The notes beneath the pieces are model-generated. The model saw only the letters and a program-made list of their open reading frames with translations. It did no database searches and had not been told where the DNA came from. Shown one piece after another: positions 1 through 7,889 of a stretch of DNA of 64,000 nucleotides (positions are counted from its first letter, which is position 1; every line of letters starts with the position of its first letter). Location: assembly GCA_003243275.1 (NCBI GenBank), contig QFQR01000005.1, positions 124,001 to 188,000 of the forward strand, read 5' to 3'. A program made the translations under genes and the position numbers. This DNA comes from Leifsonia xyli. GTDB lineage: Bacteria; Actinomycetota; Actinomycetes; Actinomycetales; Microbacteriaceae.

Positions 1-329
1 GCCTCCACGACGGTCACGTCGAGGCTGTGCCGGCGGCACATGTCGATCCAGCGATGGCTGAACATGCCGTGGCGCGCGGCCAGAACGCCGTCCCCGGGGC
101 TCAACGTGTTGCTGATGGCGGTCTCCCAACCGCCGGTGCCCGTCGAGGGAAACAGGAAGACCTCGGCCCTGTCGGTTTTGAGCACCTTCTTCACGCCCGC
201 CAGCGCCGGGGTGAGGATCTGACCGAAAAGCGGCGACCGGTGATCGATGGTCGGCATGTCCACCGCCTTGCGCAGAACCTCCGGGACGTTCGTCGGACCA
301 GGAATGAAGACGGGATTCTGCATGTGCAT
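1..329 (-). CDS. Class V aminotransferase, N-terminal part (probable ureidoglycine-glyoxylate or serine-glyoxylate aminotransferase)
   Basis: Only the first ~109 residues lie in the window; the gene runs off the left edge. The protein begins MHMQNPVFIPGPTNVP and continues with a DHRSPLFG block and FPSTGTGGWETAISN, which is the usual N-terminus of fold-type I, class V PLP aminotransferases of the serine/alanine-glyoxylate group; the PLP lysine lies beyond the edge. An AGGGA ribosome binding site sits about 9 bases before the ATG. Its place after allE and allA suggests (S)-ureidoglycine-glyoxylate transamination (PucG type), which would funnel ureidoglycine nitrogen to glycine. Serine-glyoxylate aminotransferase is the alternative. 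Family assignment is firm, substrate is inferred from context. Confidence 0.75.
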   Translation of the reverse strand, partial: MHMQNPVFIPGPTNVPEVLRKAVDMPTIDHRSPLFGQILTPALAGVKKVLKTDRAEVFLFPSTGTGGWETAISNTLSPGDGVLAARHGMFSHRWIDMCRRHSLDVTVVE

Positions 330-414
330 CAGAGTTCTGTCCCTGGAGAAGCAGTGCCGACCCAATAGGCTGCCGTTGATCGTGCCAATGCGGTCGTTGC
401 GTTGATGAAGCGGC

Positions 415-912
415 TTATCGAATGCTGATGCGCCAGGGCGCCTCGAAGTAATGCTCTTCGAGGTTGTTTCCCGGGCCGCTTCGATCGACAATCAGATAGC
501 TTTGGCAAACATCGAGCGGAGACAGCACTCCGTGCCAGATGTTTCGGTGATAGTTGACGCCCTGCCCAGGAGCGCTGACGAAAGCGCGAGGGGTCCCGGG
601 CCGCCCGCCCTCGTCAGGGCAGACGACGATGAGGGTCCGGTGCTCGGTGAGCGGCATGAATGCTTGCGAGCCGTCGGGGTGGCGCTCCACCATCACGCAT
701 TCAAGCGGACCGGAGACAGGTTCGGACTCAGCGATACTGATGACGACGTCGGCGCCTTCGCCGAGCACTTCAGGCGTGGCGAGCGCGTGGTAGCGGCTCG
801 CGCGGCCCTTGTTCATCGGACGGGGAGCATCTCCGTCCATGTCGAGGACGTCGCCGAACGGCGCGAAGTCGTCACGGTTGAGGGGCAGGGCGATCAGGGT
901 GTTTGAAGGCAT
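415..912 (-). CDS. allA: Ureidoglycolate lyase
   Basis: The 165-residue product matches the AllA cupin-like family in length and in motifs such as NKGRASRYH near residue 35, ECVMVERHP near residue 92 and the NYHRNIWHGVL block near residue 143. The family splits (S)-ureidoglycolate into glyoxylate and urea, the last step of the ureide branch of purine catabolism, in the cytoplasm. It starts 3 bases after the stop of allE and is followed by the aminotransferase, so it is translated from the same mRNA as puuD-allE. No unusual features. Confidence 0.93.
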   Translation of the reverse strand: MPSNTLIALPLNRDDFAPFGDVLDMDGDAPRPMNKGRASRYHALATPEVLGEGADVVISIAESEPVSGPLECVMVERHPDGSQAFMPLTEHRTLIVVCPDEGGRPGTPRAFVSAPGQGVNYHRNIWHGVLSPLDVCQSYLIVDRSGPGNNLEEHYFEAPWRISIR

Positions 913-915
913 CGA

Positions 916-1746
916 TCAGAGCTCTCGCAAGCGAAGTTTCGCGTGGCGATTGACGTCCTTGTAGAGCAGGTACCGGAACGGCTCCGGGCCGCCCGCGTAA
1001 CAGGCTTGAGGACAGAAGGCGCGAAGCCACATGAAGTCGCCAGCTTCGACCTCGACCCAGTCGCGGTTGAGCCGGTAGACGCCCTTGCCCTGAAGCACGA
1101 ACAGGCCGTGCTCCATCACATGCGTCTCCTCGAACGGGATGACGGCGCCGGGCTGTAGCGTCACGATGTTGACGTGCATGTCATGACGGACATCGGCTGG
1201 ATCGACGAAGCGGGTCGTGGCCCAACCGCCGCCGGTATCAGGCATCTCGTTCGGAGCGATGTCGCTGTCGGATGTGAAAAACGCCGGCGGTCGATCGATG
1301 CCCGGGACCGCCTCGTAAGCCTTGCGGATCCAATGATAGCGCGCAGGCGACGCGCTGCTGTTTCGCAGCGTCCATCCGGACGAAGGCGGCAGATAGGCAT
1401 AGCCACCCGCGCCAAGCGTCACATGCGATCCCGGAAGGGAGACGGAGATCTCGCCGTCGACGACGAACAGCACGCTTTCAGCGTCCGGATCTGGTTCAGG
1501 GAGTTCACTTCCGCCCCCTGGGCCGGTCTCCATGAGATATTGGGAGAATGTCTCCGCGAACCCGGAAAGTGGCCGAGACAAAATCCACGCGCGCGTACCG
1601 TCCCAGTGAGGAAGCACGCTCGTGACGATGTCGCTCATCACGCCTTTCGGGATGACCGCATATGCGTCCGTGAAGACCGCGCGACCGGTATGCAAGGCGC
1701 GTTGTTCGGGCAGACCGCCGCGTGGAAAGTCATAGATGCCGTTCAT
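916..1746 (-). CDS. allE: (S)-ureidoglycine aminohydrolase
   Basis: The product is a two-cupin protein of 276 residues, the normal size for AllE/YlbA. It contains GGLPEQRALHTGRAVF near the N-terminus, AVIPKGVMSDIVTSVLP, and a second cupin with VNIVTLQPGAVIPFEETHVMEHG, whose His, Glu and second His match the Mn(II) site of the family. It releases ammonia from ureidoglycine to give ureidoglycolate. An in-frame GTG further upstream (base 1827) would overlap the end of puuD, but the ATG chosen here has TAAGG 8 bases before it and gives the usual family N-terminus. It follows puuD and precedes allA in one operon. Confidence 0.9.
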   Translation of the reverse strand: MNGIYDFPRGGLPEQRALHTGRAVFTDAYAVIPKGVMSDIVTSVLPHWDGTRAWILSRPLSGFAETFSQYLMETGPGGGSELPEPDPDAESVLFVVDGEISVSLPGSHVTLGAGGYAYLPPSSGWTLRNSSASPARYHWIRKAYEAVPGIDRPPAFFTSDSDIAPNEMPDTGGGWATTRFVDPADVRHDMHVNIVTLQPGAVIPFEETHVMEHGLFVLQGKGVYRLNRDWVEVEAGDFMWLRAFCPQACYAGGPEPFRYLLYKDVNRHAKLRLREL

Positions 1747-1802
1747 GCGCAGAAGCCTTACAGACGCGTCTTTTGGCCGGAAGGAGTGGTGATCGAGCGT
1801 TG

Positions 1803-3035
1803 TTAGTGCGTCTGCGCGGCGAGCCACTGACGAAGCGTCTCACGCTCTTCTTCAGGCATCCGCGTGATGTTCTGGGGCGGCATGTTGTGCGTCAGAACGG
1901 TCTGGTAGTTGATCGCCCTGGCGTGCTGGGTGATCGCGTCGGGGGTGTCGAGGACGACGCCCTTGGGCGGGAGGGCGAGGTTGCCGAAGGCCGGCTGCGC
2001 GGCGTGGCACATGCTGCAACGGGAGAGGACGACGTCGACCACCTCTTCGGGCGGAGCAGTTTTGAGGCCGACCGTAGCGATCGGCGCCTCGACTGCGGCG
2101 ACGCCGAGGACAGTGCGGCCGGCCGGCGAGCTCATCAGGGCGATCGCGAACGCTCCCACGATTGCAACGCCAGCGACGAGCCAAGCCCACCACGGGGACT
2201 TGGAATGGTCGGCGTGCCGCTTGTTGTAGAAGAACCGGACCATCGCGCCGGCGATCGTCACCAGGCCCACGATGACCGGGAGCGTCGCCGCGGTGCCGTA
2301 GAGGATCGGATAATGGTTGGAGATCATCAGCAGGATAACGGGCAGCGTCAGGTAGTTGTTCTGCGCGGACCGCTGCTTGGCCTGCTTCCCGAGTGAAGGA
2401 TCCGGGGCCTCATTGGCGAGGAGTGAGGCAACGACCTTCTTCTGGTTCGGGATGATGATGAAGAAGACGTTGCCGGCCATCCAGGTGGCCATAAGGGCGC
2501 CTGTATGGATCAGGGCGCCGCGAGCGCTGTAGAGGTTGGCGAATCCATAGGACGCAGCGGCGATGATCACCAGGCCAACTGCGGCGAGCACCAGTTCGCT
2601 CCTGCCCAGCGGCGATCGGCAGATCAGGTCGTAGATCACCCAGCCGACGGCGAGCGAGCCGATGCCGATACCAGCGGCGGCGACTGGCGAAACGTCGAGG
2701 ACGTTCGGGTCGATCAGATAGAGTTCGGATTGGGCGTAGTAGACCCACACGAGCAGCACGAAGCCCGACAGCCAGGTCGAATAGGACTGCCACTTGTGCC
2801 ATGTGAGGTGCGGATCGAGGTGGCCTGGAGCCACGAAGTATTTGCGCATCTCGTAGAAGCCACCGCCATGGACCTGCCATGCAGCCGCGCCTTGGCCATC
2901 AGGAATTTCTGGGGTCTTCTTCAAGGAAGCATCGAGATGCATGAAGAAAAACGAGGAGCCAATCCACGCCATAGCGGCGACGATGTGCAACCAACGCAGC
3001 AGCAGGCTGCCCCACTCCCAAGCCAGAACTTCCAT
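1803..3035 (-). CDS. puuD: Membrane-bound urate oxidase with C-terminal cytochrome c domain (PuuD)
   Basis: Urate is oxidised to 5-hydroxyisourate; in this family electrons pass to a cytochrome c domain instead of directly to oxygen. The 410-residue protein has about eight membrane segments (LLLRWLHIVAAMAWIGSSFF near the start, TGALMATWMAGNVFFIIIP, LPVILLMISNHYPILYG) followed by a haem-binding CSMCH motif near residue 340 and a probable Met ligand in HNMPPQNITRM. The N-terminus MEVLAWEWGSLLLRW fits the family; a longer in-frame start at 3122 would add 29 residues of poor resemblance. First gene of the puuD-allE-allA-aminotransferase operon, divergent from a LysR gene. Confidence 0.9.
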   Translation of the reverse strand: MEVLAWEWGSLLLRWLHIVAAMAWIGSSFFFMHLDASLKKTPEIPDGQGAAAWQVHGGGFYEMRKYFVAPGHLDPHLTWHKWQSYSTWLSGFVLLVWVYYAQSELYLIDPNVLDVSPVAAAGIGIGSLAVGWVIYDLICRSPLGRSELVLAAVGLVIIAAASYGFANLYSARGALIHTGALMATWMAGNVFFIIIPNQKKVVASLLANEAPDPSLGKQAKQRSAQNNYLTLPVILLMISNHYPILYGTAATLPVIVGLVTIAGAMVRFFYNKRHADHSKSPWWAWLVAGVAIVGAFAIALMSSPAGRTVLGVAAVEAPIATVGLKTAPPEEVVDVVLSRCSMCHAAQPAFGNLALPPKGVVLDTPDAITQHARAINYQTVLTHNMPPQNITRMPEEERETLRQWLAAQTH

Positions 3036-3128
3036 CGAGACGATCCATCGCACTGTAAAGTGCGCAAGATCGTAGTCATCGTCGGCTGACTGTATGCCCG
3101 GAAAGTTCCCTATCACTTTCAAAAAAAT

Positions 3129-3141
3129 TCGGAAGATCCGA
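3129..3141. promoter_or_regulatory. Perfect inverted repeat in the puuD/LysR divergent promoter
   Basis: TCGGAAGATCCGA is a 5-3-5 palindrome lying 48 bases before the LysR-family start codon and about 95 bases before puuD. It has the length of a LysR T-N11-A box. It is inferred to be the binding site of the adjacent regulator; this is a sequence observation only. Confidence 0.4.
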
Positions 3142-3188
3142 TCCTTTAGGATGCAGAACGAAACGACCCTTGGGAGCGGAGGCGCCGA

Positions 3189-4124
3189 GTGATTTCGCTA
3201 GAGAGCATCCGGATCTTTATGCGCGCTGCAGAAGCCGGGAGCTTTTCAGCTGCGGGCAGATTGCTTCGCATTTCGCCGTCCGTGGTGAGCTACCGCATCC
3301 AGACGCTCGAGGAACATCTGGGCTGTCTGTTGCTGACGCGCACGACCCGCCGGATGAACCTGACGGATGCCGGGAAGACGTTCTTCGAGCGTTGCCGCGA
3401 GGTGATCGCGACCGTCGAGGCGGCTGAGAAGAGCGTTGAAACCATCGGGGCGACGCCGCGGGGAGTGCTCAAGGTCACCGCGCCGCTCGGCTTGGGCCGT
3501 CAGGTGATTGCGCCGCTTATTCCGGAGTTTCGGCAAAGACACGTGGAAACCGACGTGCAGCTTCGGTTGTCTGACCACACGCTGGATCTGGTCGAGGAGG
3601 CGATCGATATCGCGATCCGAATGTCGCTGATGCCAGACTCGAGCCTCACCCTTCGAAAAGTCGCAGATATCAAACGCATCTTCTGTGCGTCGCCAAGCTA
3701 TTTAGCGGCCAGCCGACCGTTGCGACGACCCGCCGATCTCCTCGAGCATTCCTGTTTGATGCTGCGATATCCAGGCACCCAGCAGTTTCGCTGGTCATTG
3801 GTCGACGGCGACGAGACGACGACGCTGCCGATCTCGGGAAGCATCGACGCGGACGACGGCGACGTGCTGACCGCTTGGGCGGTGCAGGGGGAGGGCGTCG
3901 TGATGAAGCCGCTCTTCGAGGTCGCCGAGCACCTGGCTGAGGGGCGTCTTGTGGAAGTGCTTCCCAAAACGCCGCCGACGCCCATCGTGCTGGGGATTCT
4001 CTATCCGTCGCGTAAAATGTTGGCCGGCAGGGCCAAGACGTTCATCGATATGGCGAGCGAGAGGATACGGAGCCATCTTTCGGAGCGCCTTGGCCTCGTC
4101 GGCGACAGTCTTCATTCGGCCTAG
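3189..4124 (+). CDS. LysR-family transcriptional regulator (purine catabolism, first of three)
   Basis: 311 residues with an N-terminal winged helix-turn-helix (FMRAAEAGSFSAAGRLLRIS, then SYRIQTLEEHLGCLLLTRTT) and a periplasmic-binding-protein-like effector domain from about residue 90. It belongs to the CrgA/DmlR-like branch by the SLESIRIFMRAAEAGSFSAA start and the IDIAIRMS block. The start is GTG with GGAG about 8 bases upstream. It is transcribed away from puuD and towards the convergent allantoinase gene, so it is a likely regulator of urate/allantoin genes. The effector is unknown. Confidence 0.88.
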   Translation: MISLESIRIFMRAAEAGSFSAAGRLLRISPSVVSYRIQTLEEHLGCLLLTRTTRRMNLTDAGKTFFERCREVIATVEAAEKSVETIGATPRGVLKVTAPLGLGRQVIAPLIPEFRQRHVETDVQLRLSDHTLDLVEEAIDIAIRMSLMPDSSLTLRKVADIKRIFCASPSYLAASRPLRRPADLLEHSCLMLRYPGTQQFRWSLVDGDETTTLPISGSIDADDGDVLTAWAVQGEGVVMKPLFEVAEHLAEGRLVEVLPKTPPTPIVLGILYPSRKMLAGRAKTFIDMASERIRSHLSERLGLVGDSLHSA

Positions 4125-4139
4125 AAAAGGGCGCTGCGC

Positions 4140-5564
4140 CTAACCGTCGACCTTCGGTTCTGGAGGCAGCAGTTCATTCAGACGCAACAACGCGATCCGT
4201 TCGATCTGGCGTTGAGCTTCTTCGAACTCCGCGTCCGCATCGTTCTGGAGACGACTTTCGAACGCCGCCAGGATGTCCAACTTCGTCAGACCCTTGACTG
4301 CGATGATGAAGGGAATGCCGAAGCGTTCGCTGTAAGTCGCGTTCAAGCTCTGGAACCGGGCGAGTTCTTCCGCCGACAGCGATTTGAGTCCGGCTCCAGC
4401 CTGTTCTGATGTCGATGACGCGGTGAGCCGATTCTGCTGCGCCAGTCGGCCTGCAAGTTCGGGATGCGCGAGAATGAGGGCCATTCTTGCGTCTCGAGGC
4501 ATTTCGCGAAGCGTTTCGACCATCGCAACATGAAGGCCCGCAGCAGTGTCGTGCCTGTCGGAGAGCCCCTTTTTCCAGGTGGCCGCCGCGATCTCCGGAG
4601 TGTCTTCGAAGACGGTGCCGAACTTCGCGACGAACTCGCGTTCGGAAAGGCGGCTGGGAGTGGTCTGGGAGAGAGGATGACGCTCGCGCCAATGGCGGGC
4701 GATGTCGATCCTGCGTGCAAGCCAAACCGCATCGTGATGAGCCACGTAGTCGAGGAAGCGCGACAGAGCGGCGATGCGCCCGGGACGCCCGACCAGTCGG
4801 CAGTGGAGACCGATCGACAACATTTTCGGAGTAGTTTCGCCTTCGGCGTAGAGCATGTCGAAGCTGTCTTTGAGATAGCTGAAAAACTGGTCGCCGCTGT
4901 TGAACCCCTGGGCTGTCGCAAAACGCATGTCGTTCGCATCGAGCGTGTAGGGCACCACCAACCCTGTTCCTGCCGTCCCGGTCAGCCAGTAGGGTAGGTC
5001 GTCGGCATAGGAGTCCGCCAGATACTCGAACCGGCGCTCCAGGCCGAGCTCGAGAGTGTGCTCGGAGGTGCGCCCGGTGTACCAGCCGAGCGGACGACTG
5101 CCAGTGACCTCCGTATGGATCCGGATAGCCTCGTCCATGTGAGCGGCTTCGTCTTCTCGAGAGAAGTCTCGATAGTCGATCCACTTCAGGCCGTGGCTTG
5201 CGATCTCCCAGTCAGCCTCACGCATGGCGGCGACCGCTTCGGGGTTGCGCGCCAGAGCGGTCGCGACACCGAAGACCGTCACAGGAACCGATTTCGCCGT
5301 GAAGAGCCGCCATAGGCGCCAGAAGCCCGCACGGGAGCCGTATTCGTAGATCGACTCCATGTTCATGTGCCGCTGGCCGGGCCAAGCTTGAGCGCCGACG
5401 ATCTCGGAGAGAAACGCTTCGGAAGCCGCATCGCCGTGGAGCACGCAGTTTTCGCCGCCCTCTTCGTAGTTCAGCACGAACTGCAGGGCGATCCGTGCGT
5501 GGCCCGGCCAATCTGCCTGAGGCGGAGTGCGTCCATAGCCAATCATGTCGCGGGCCGTCTGCAT
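4140..5564 (-). CDS. puuE: Bifunctional allantoinase (PuuE type) / OHCU decarboxylase fusion
   Basis: Residues 1 to about 300 are a metal-independent allantoinase of the polysaccharide-deacetylase superfamily (MIGYGRTPPQADWPGHARIA, LQFVLNYEEGGE, NMESIYEYGSRAGFWR, WYTGRTSEHT). Residues from about 305 to 474 are a UraD domain (LSEREFVAKFG, LILAHPELAGRLA with the catalytic HPEL His near 367, TSEQAGAGL, ERFGIPFIIAVKG). The protein therefore makes (S)-allantoin from OHCU and opens it to allantoate. Such fusions are known in alphaproteobacteria. It converges with the LysR gene and is divergent from uraH, which makes the UraD substrate. Confidence 0.93.
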   Translation of the reverse strand: MQTARDMIGYGRTPPQADWPGHARIALQFVLNYEEGGENCVLHGDAASEAFLSEIVGAQAWPGQRHMNMESIYEYGSRAGFWRLWRLFTAKSVPVTVFGVATALARNPEAVAAMREADWEIASHGLKWIDYRDFSREDEAAHMDEAIRIHTEVTGSRPLGWYTGRTSEHTLELGLERRFEYLADSYADDLPYWLTGTAGTGLVVPYTLDANDMRFATAQGFNSGDQFFSYLKDSFDMLYAEGETTPKMLSIGLHCRLVGRPGRIAALSRFLDYVAHHDAVWLARRIDIARHWRERHPLSQTTPSRLSEREFVAKFGTVFEDTPEIAAATWKKGLSDRHDTAAGLHVAMVETLREMPRDARMALILAHPELAGRLAQQNRLTASSTSEQAGAGLKSLSAEELARFQSLNATYSERFGIPFIIAVKGLTKLDILAAFESRLQNDADAEFEEAQRQIERIALLRLNELLPPEPKVDG

Positions 5565-5861
5565 TCTCTGTCCTCAATACGAGCTTGAATCCGAGCCACC
5601 ATAGCGAGACGCCCTTCGGACGATCTCCGCGACTTTTCAAAAGCTGTTTCTGAAAAAGCCGACTAGCGCGATCGCTCCAGGCGTTGTGATCTCGCAACGT
5701 CGATTGGGGAGTGGCCGCATGGCCGCTGTCGATGATCGCGAAGCTGTTCTTGATGTTGGAAGCGTTCGGCTCTGCCGGGATTTATGAGCGCCAAAGACAT
5801 CGAGCGCATCTGAGCACTTTGTGCTTCATTATACCTCCCTTCACTACGCGCCACTTGTCGC
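5565..5861. other. Divergent leader region between puuE-uraD and uraH, no gene
   Basis: About 300 bases separate the two start codons before the hairpin described next. No convincing reading frame was found on either strand. The region should hold both promoters; a TTGTGCTTCATTATA stretch near base 5820 could serve as a -10 region for uraH. Confidence 0.4.
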
Positions 5862-5896
5862 GATGGCGGACGCTTCAGGGCGGCCGCCATTTTTTT
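5862..5896 (+). terminator. Terminator-like hairpin inside the uraH leader
   Basis: ATGGCGG (5862-5868) pairs perfectly with CCGCCAT (5883-5889), and the stem runs straight into eight T residues. There is no gene on the plus strand upstream of it for more than 1.7 kb, and uraH starts 17 bases after it. An intrinsic terminator in this place looks like an attenuator or riboswitch expression platform and not like the end of a gene. The T-run also lies just before the AGGG ribosome binding site of uraH. Confidence 0.55.
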
Positions 5897-5912
5897 TCGC
5901 AGGGCCGAACTG

Positions 5913-6281
5913 ATGAAGAAGGCAGATCAAGCGTCCCGCCTGACGACGCATGTTCTCGATACAATGAATGGTATTCCCGCCGCTGGGATCTCGATCGTGC
6001 TCGTTCGGCTCGAGGGCGACGAGGAAACGCGTCTTGTAGAGCAGACGACCAACGATGACGGCCGCTGCGATGCGCCGCTTTTGGAAGGCGATGCGTTTGC
6101 GGCCGGAACGTATGAGCTGCGGTTTGACGTCCGCAGCTATTTCAGCCGTGTAAGTCCCGGTCACCCCGCGACGTTCTATTCAATGGTGCCGGTCAGGTTC
6201 TCCGTCACGGAAAACCCCGGGCACCTCCACGTGCCGTTGCTCATCTCTCCGTTCAGTTACAGCACCTATCGAGGAAGCTGA
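5913..6281 (+). CDS. uraH: 5-hydroxyisourate hydrolase
   Basis: 122 residues, the usual size of the transthyretin-related hydrolases. It carries the family markers LTTHVLDTMNG at the N-terminus, the central YELRFDV stretch and the terminal YRGS, all part of the active site or tetramer interface. It converts 5-hydroxyisourate to OHCU, the step between PuuD and the UraD domain encoded divergently. AGGG stands about 8 bases before the ATG. No signal peptide is visible, so it should be cytoplasmic. Confidence 0.95.
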   Translation: MKKADQASRLTTHVLDTMNGIPAAGISIVLVRLEGDEETRLVEQTTNDDGRCDAPLLEGDAFAAGTYELRFDVRSYFSRVSPGHPATFYSMVPVRFSVTENPGHLHVPLLISPFSYSTYRGS

Positions 6282-6354
6282 TGCCGGCCTGGCGGCACGA
6301 TGTCGCCGGAGTTTTGGAGACCCGGTCGACCGTTTTGTCTCTGAGACCCCCGCG

Positions 6355-7542
6355 ATGAAGCCGGCCCCTCACGCGCAAGTCCTGCCGCGGTTGACGTACT
6401 GGCTCCTGGCGGCTGGCTGCGGGTTTGCGACGGCCAACGTGTACTATGCGCAGGCGCTTGTCGGCCCTATCGGCGCCGGCCTGGGGCTGTCCGAGCACGC
6501 GTCAGGTCTGATCGCGTCGATGACACAGCTGGGGTATGCGACAGGCCTTCTGGCGATCGTGCCACTCAGCGATCTTTTGGAGAACCGAGGTCTCCTTCTT
6601 GGATTGCTCGCCACATCCGCGATCGCGGCGCTCGCCTCTGCGATAGCGCCAGACAGCGTGACGTTCCTCAGCTGCATTTTCGCCCTCGGCATGTTCTCGG
6701 TCGCGGTTCAGCTCACCCTTCAATATGCGATCCATCTGAGCCCGCCTGAGCGCTGGGGTAAGGTCGTCGGCGAATTGTCCGCCGCGCTGCTGCTAGGGGC
6801 GGTGCTTGCGCGCTTCGTTGCGATCGCGACCAATGAAGTCGGGGGTTGGCGCGCGGTATTCTTCCTTGCCGCTGGCTTCATGGTGACGCTTGCTGTGTGC
6901 GTCCGGGCGCGAATCCCGAAGCGTCAGCCTGCCGGCGCGGATGGCTATCGTGCGCTGTTGGCGTCAATGGCCGTGCTCGCTCGCGAAACACCGGTGCTGT
7001 GGCGTCGAGGGACATACTGCGCCTGCGTGTTCGGGTCGTTCAGCCTGTTCTGGACTGCGGCTCCCTTGCATATGCACGACGCGATGGCGCTCCCGCCGAC
7101 GATCATCGCTCTCTTCACCCTGACCGGCCTTGCGAGCGTGTTGGCGGCAACATTCGGCGGGCGAGTGACCGACGACGGGCGGCGTCTCAACTGGACAGCG
7201 GCGACGCTTCTGGCGCTGGCGGCGAGTTTCATCATCTCGATGCTCGCGCCTTCGAGGCCCGTTGAGATAGCCAGCTTCATTGCTGCAGCTCTTCTGATCA
7301 GCGTTGCCCAGCCCATCCATGTGGTGATGTCCCAGCGCGACGTGCTGGCGCTGAACGAAGCCGCCCGGGGTCGCCTGAATGCGATGTTCATGGCGACCTT
7401 CTTTTTGGGGGGAGCAATCGGCTCCGCGTTGGCCAGTTGGGCTTACGCCACGGGGGGGTGGCCGCTTGTCTGCGTATTTGGCGCAGGAGCGCCGCTCCTG
7501 TGCGCGGCGTTTGAAAAGCGGCGTCTGCTCTGCGTGCGCTGA
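6355..7542 (+). CDS. Major facilitator superfamily transporter
   Basis: 395 residues with about 12 hydrophobic segments (YWLLAAGCGFATANVYYAQ, LASVLAATFGGRVTDDGRRL, AMFMATFFLGGAIGSALASW) and no binding-protein partner. The ANVYYAQALVGPIG start and QLGYATGLLAIVPLSD block place it in the YnfM/YgaY-like drug-proton or metabolite efflux branch. It lies 73 bases after uraH and before xdhAB, so a purine-pathway substrate is possible, but the sequence does not identify one. Confidence 0.85.
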   Translation: MKPAPHAQVLPRLTYWLLAAGCGFATANVYYAQALVGPIGAGLGLSEHASGLIASMTQLGYATGLLAIVPLSDLLENRGLLLGLLATSAIAALASAIAPDSVTFLSCIFALGMFSVAVQLTLQYAIHLSPPERWGKVVGELSAALLLGAVLARFVAIATNEVGGWRAVFFLAAGFMVTLAVCVRARIPKRQPAGADGYRALLASMAVLARETPVLWRRGTYCACVFGSFSLFWTAAPLHMHDAMALPPTIIALFTLTGLASVLAATFGGRVTDDGRRLNWTAATLLALAASFIISMLAPSRPVEIASFIAAALLISVAQPIHVVMSQRDVLALNEAARGRLNAMFMATFFLGGAIGSALASWAYATGGWPLVCVFGAGAPLLCAAFEKRRLLCVR

Positions 7543-7889
7543 ATGGCGTTCAGAATCGCGAACACCGTGTTCAGTCCTGCGGATTCTTTCGAACGTCCGT
7601 GAATGCTAAGTTCCTGGAAGCGCTCTAAGCGGGCAGCCGGATCACCGTGCAAGCGGCGACGTGGCCTTCGATGTCCCAGAGCCTACGCGGTGCGCGCCAC
7701 CGGCGCGGAGACGATGGCGAAGGAGGCTGCCAGACAAGCCTGCAGGCCGCCACGGCTTAAGTGCTCTGTGAATTCGTCGTTCGAGCGCAGCGGCCCGCTC
7801 AAACGACGGCGTAGCGGCCGCCCGACCGAGAGTGAAGAGGGAAACACCCCGCGCGCTCGTAGGCCTAGCGTCCGGAGGAAATTGCGACG
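7543..7889 (+). promoter_or_regulatory. xdhA leader with an 11-base inverted repeat, no gene
   Basis: No credible gene was found in these 347 bases. GTCGTTCGAGC (7776-7786) and GCTCAAACGAC (7797-7807) form an inverted repeat with one mismatch, about 80 bases before xdhA. It may be an operator or the end of the MFS transcript. GGAGG precedes the xdhA ATG by about 10 bases. Confidence 0.35.
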
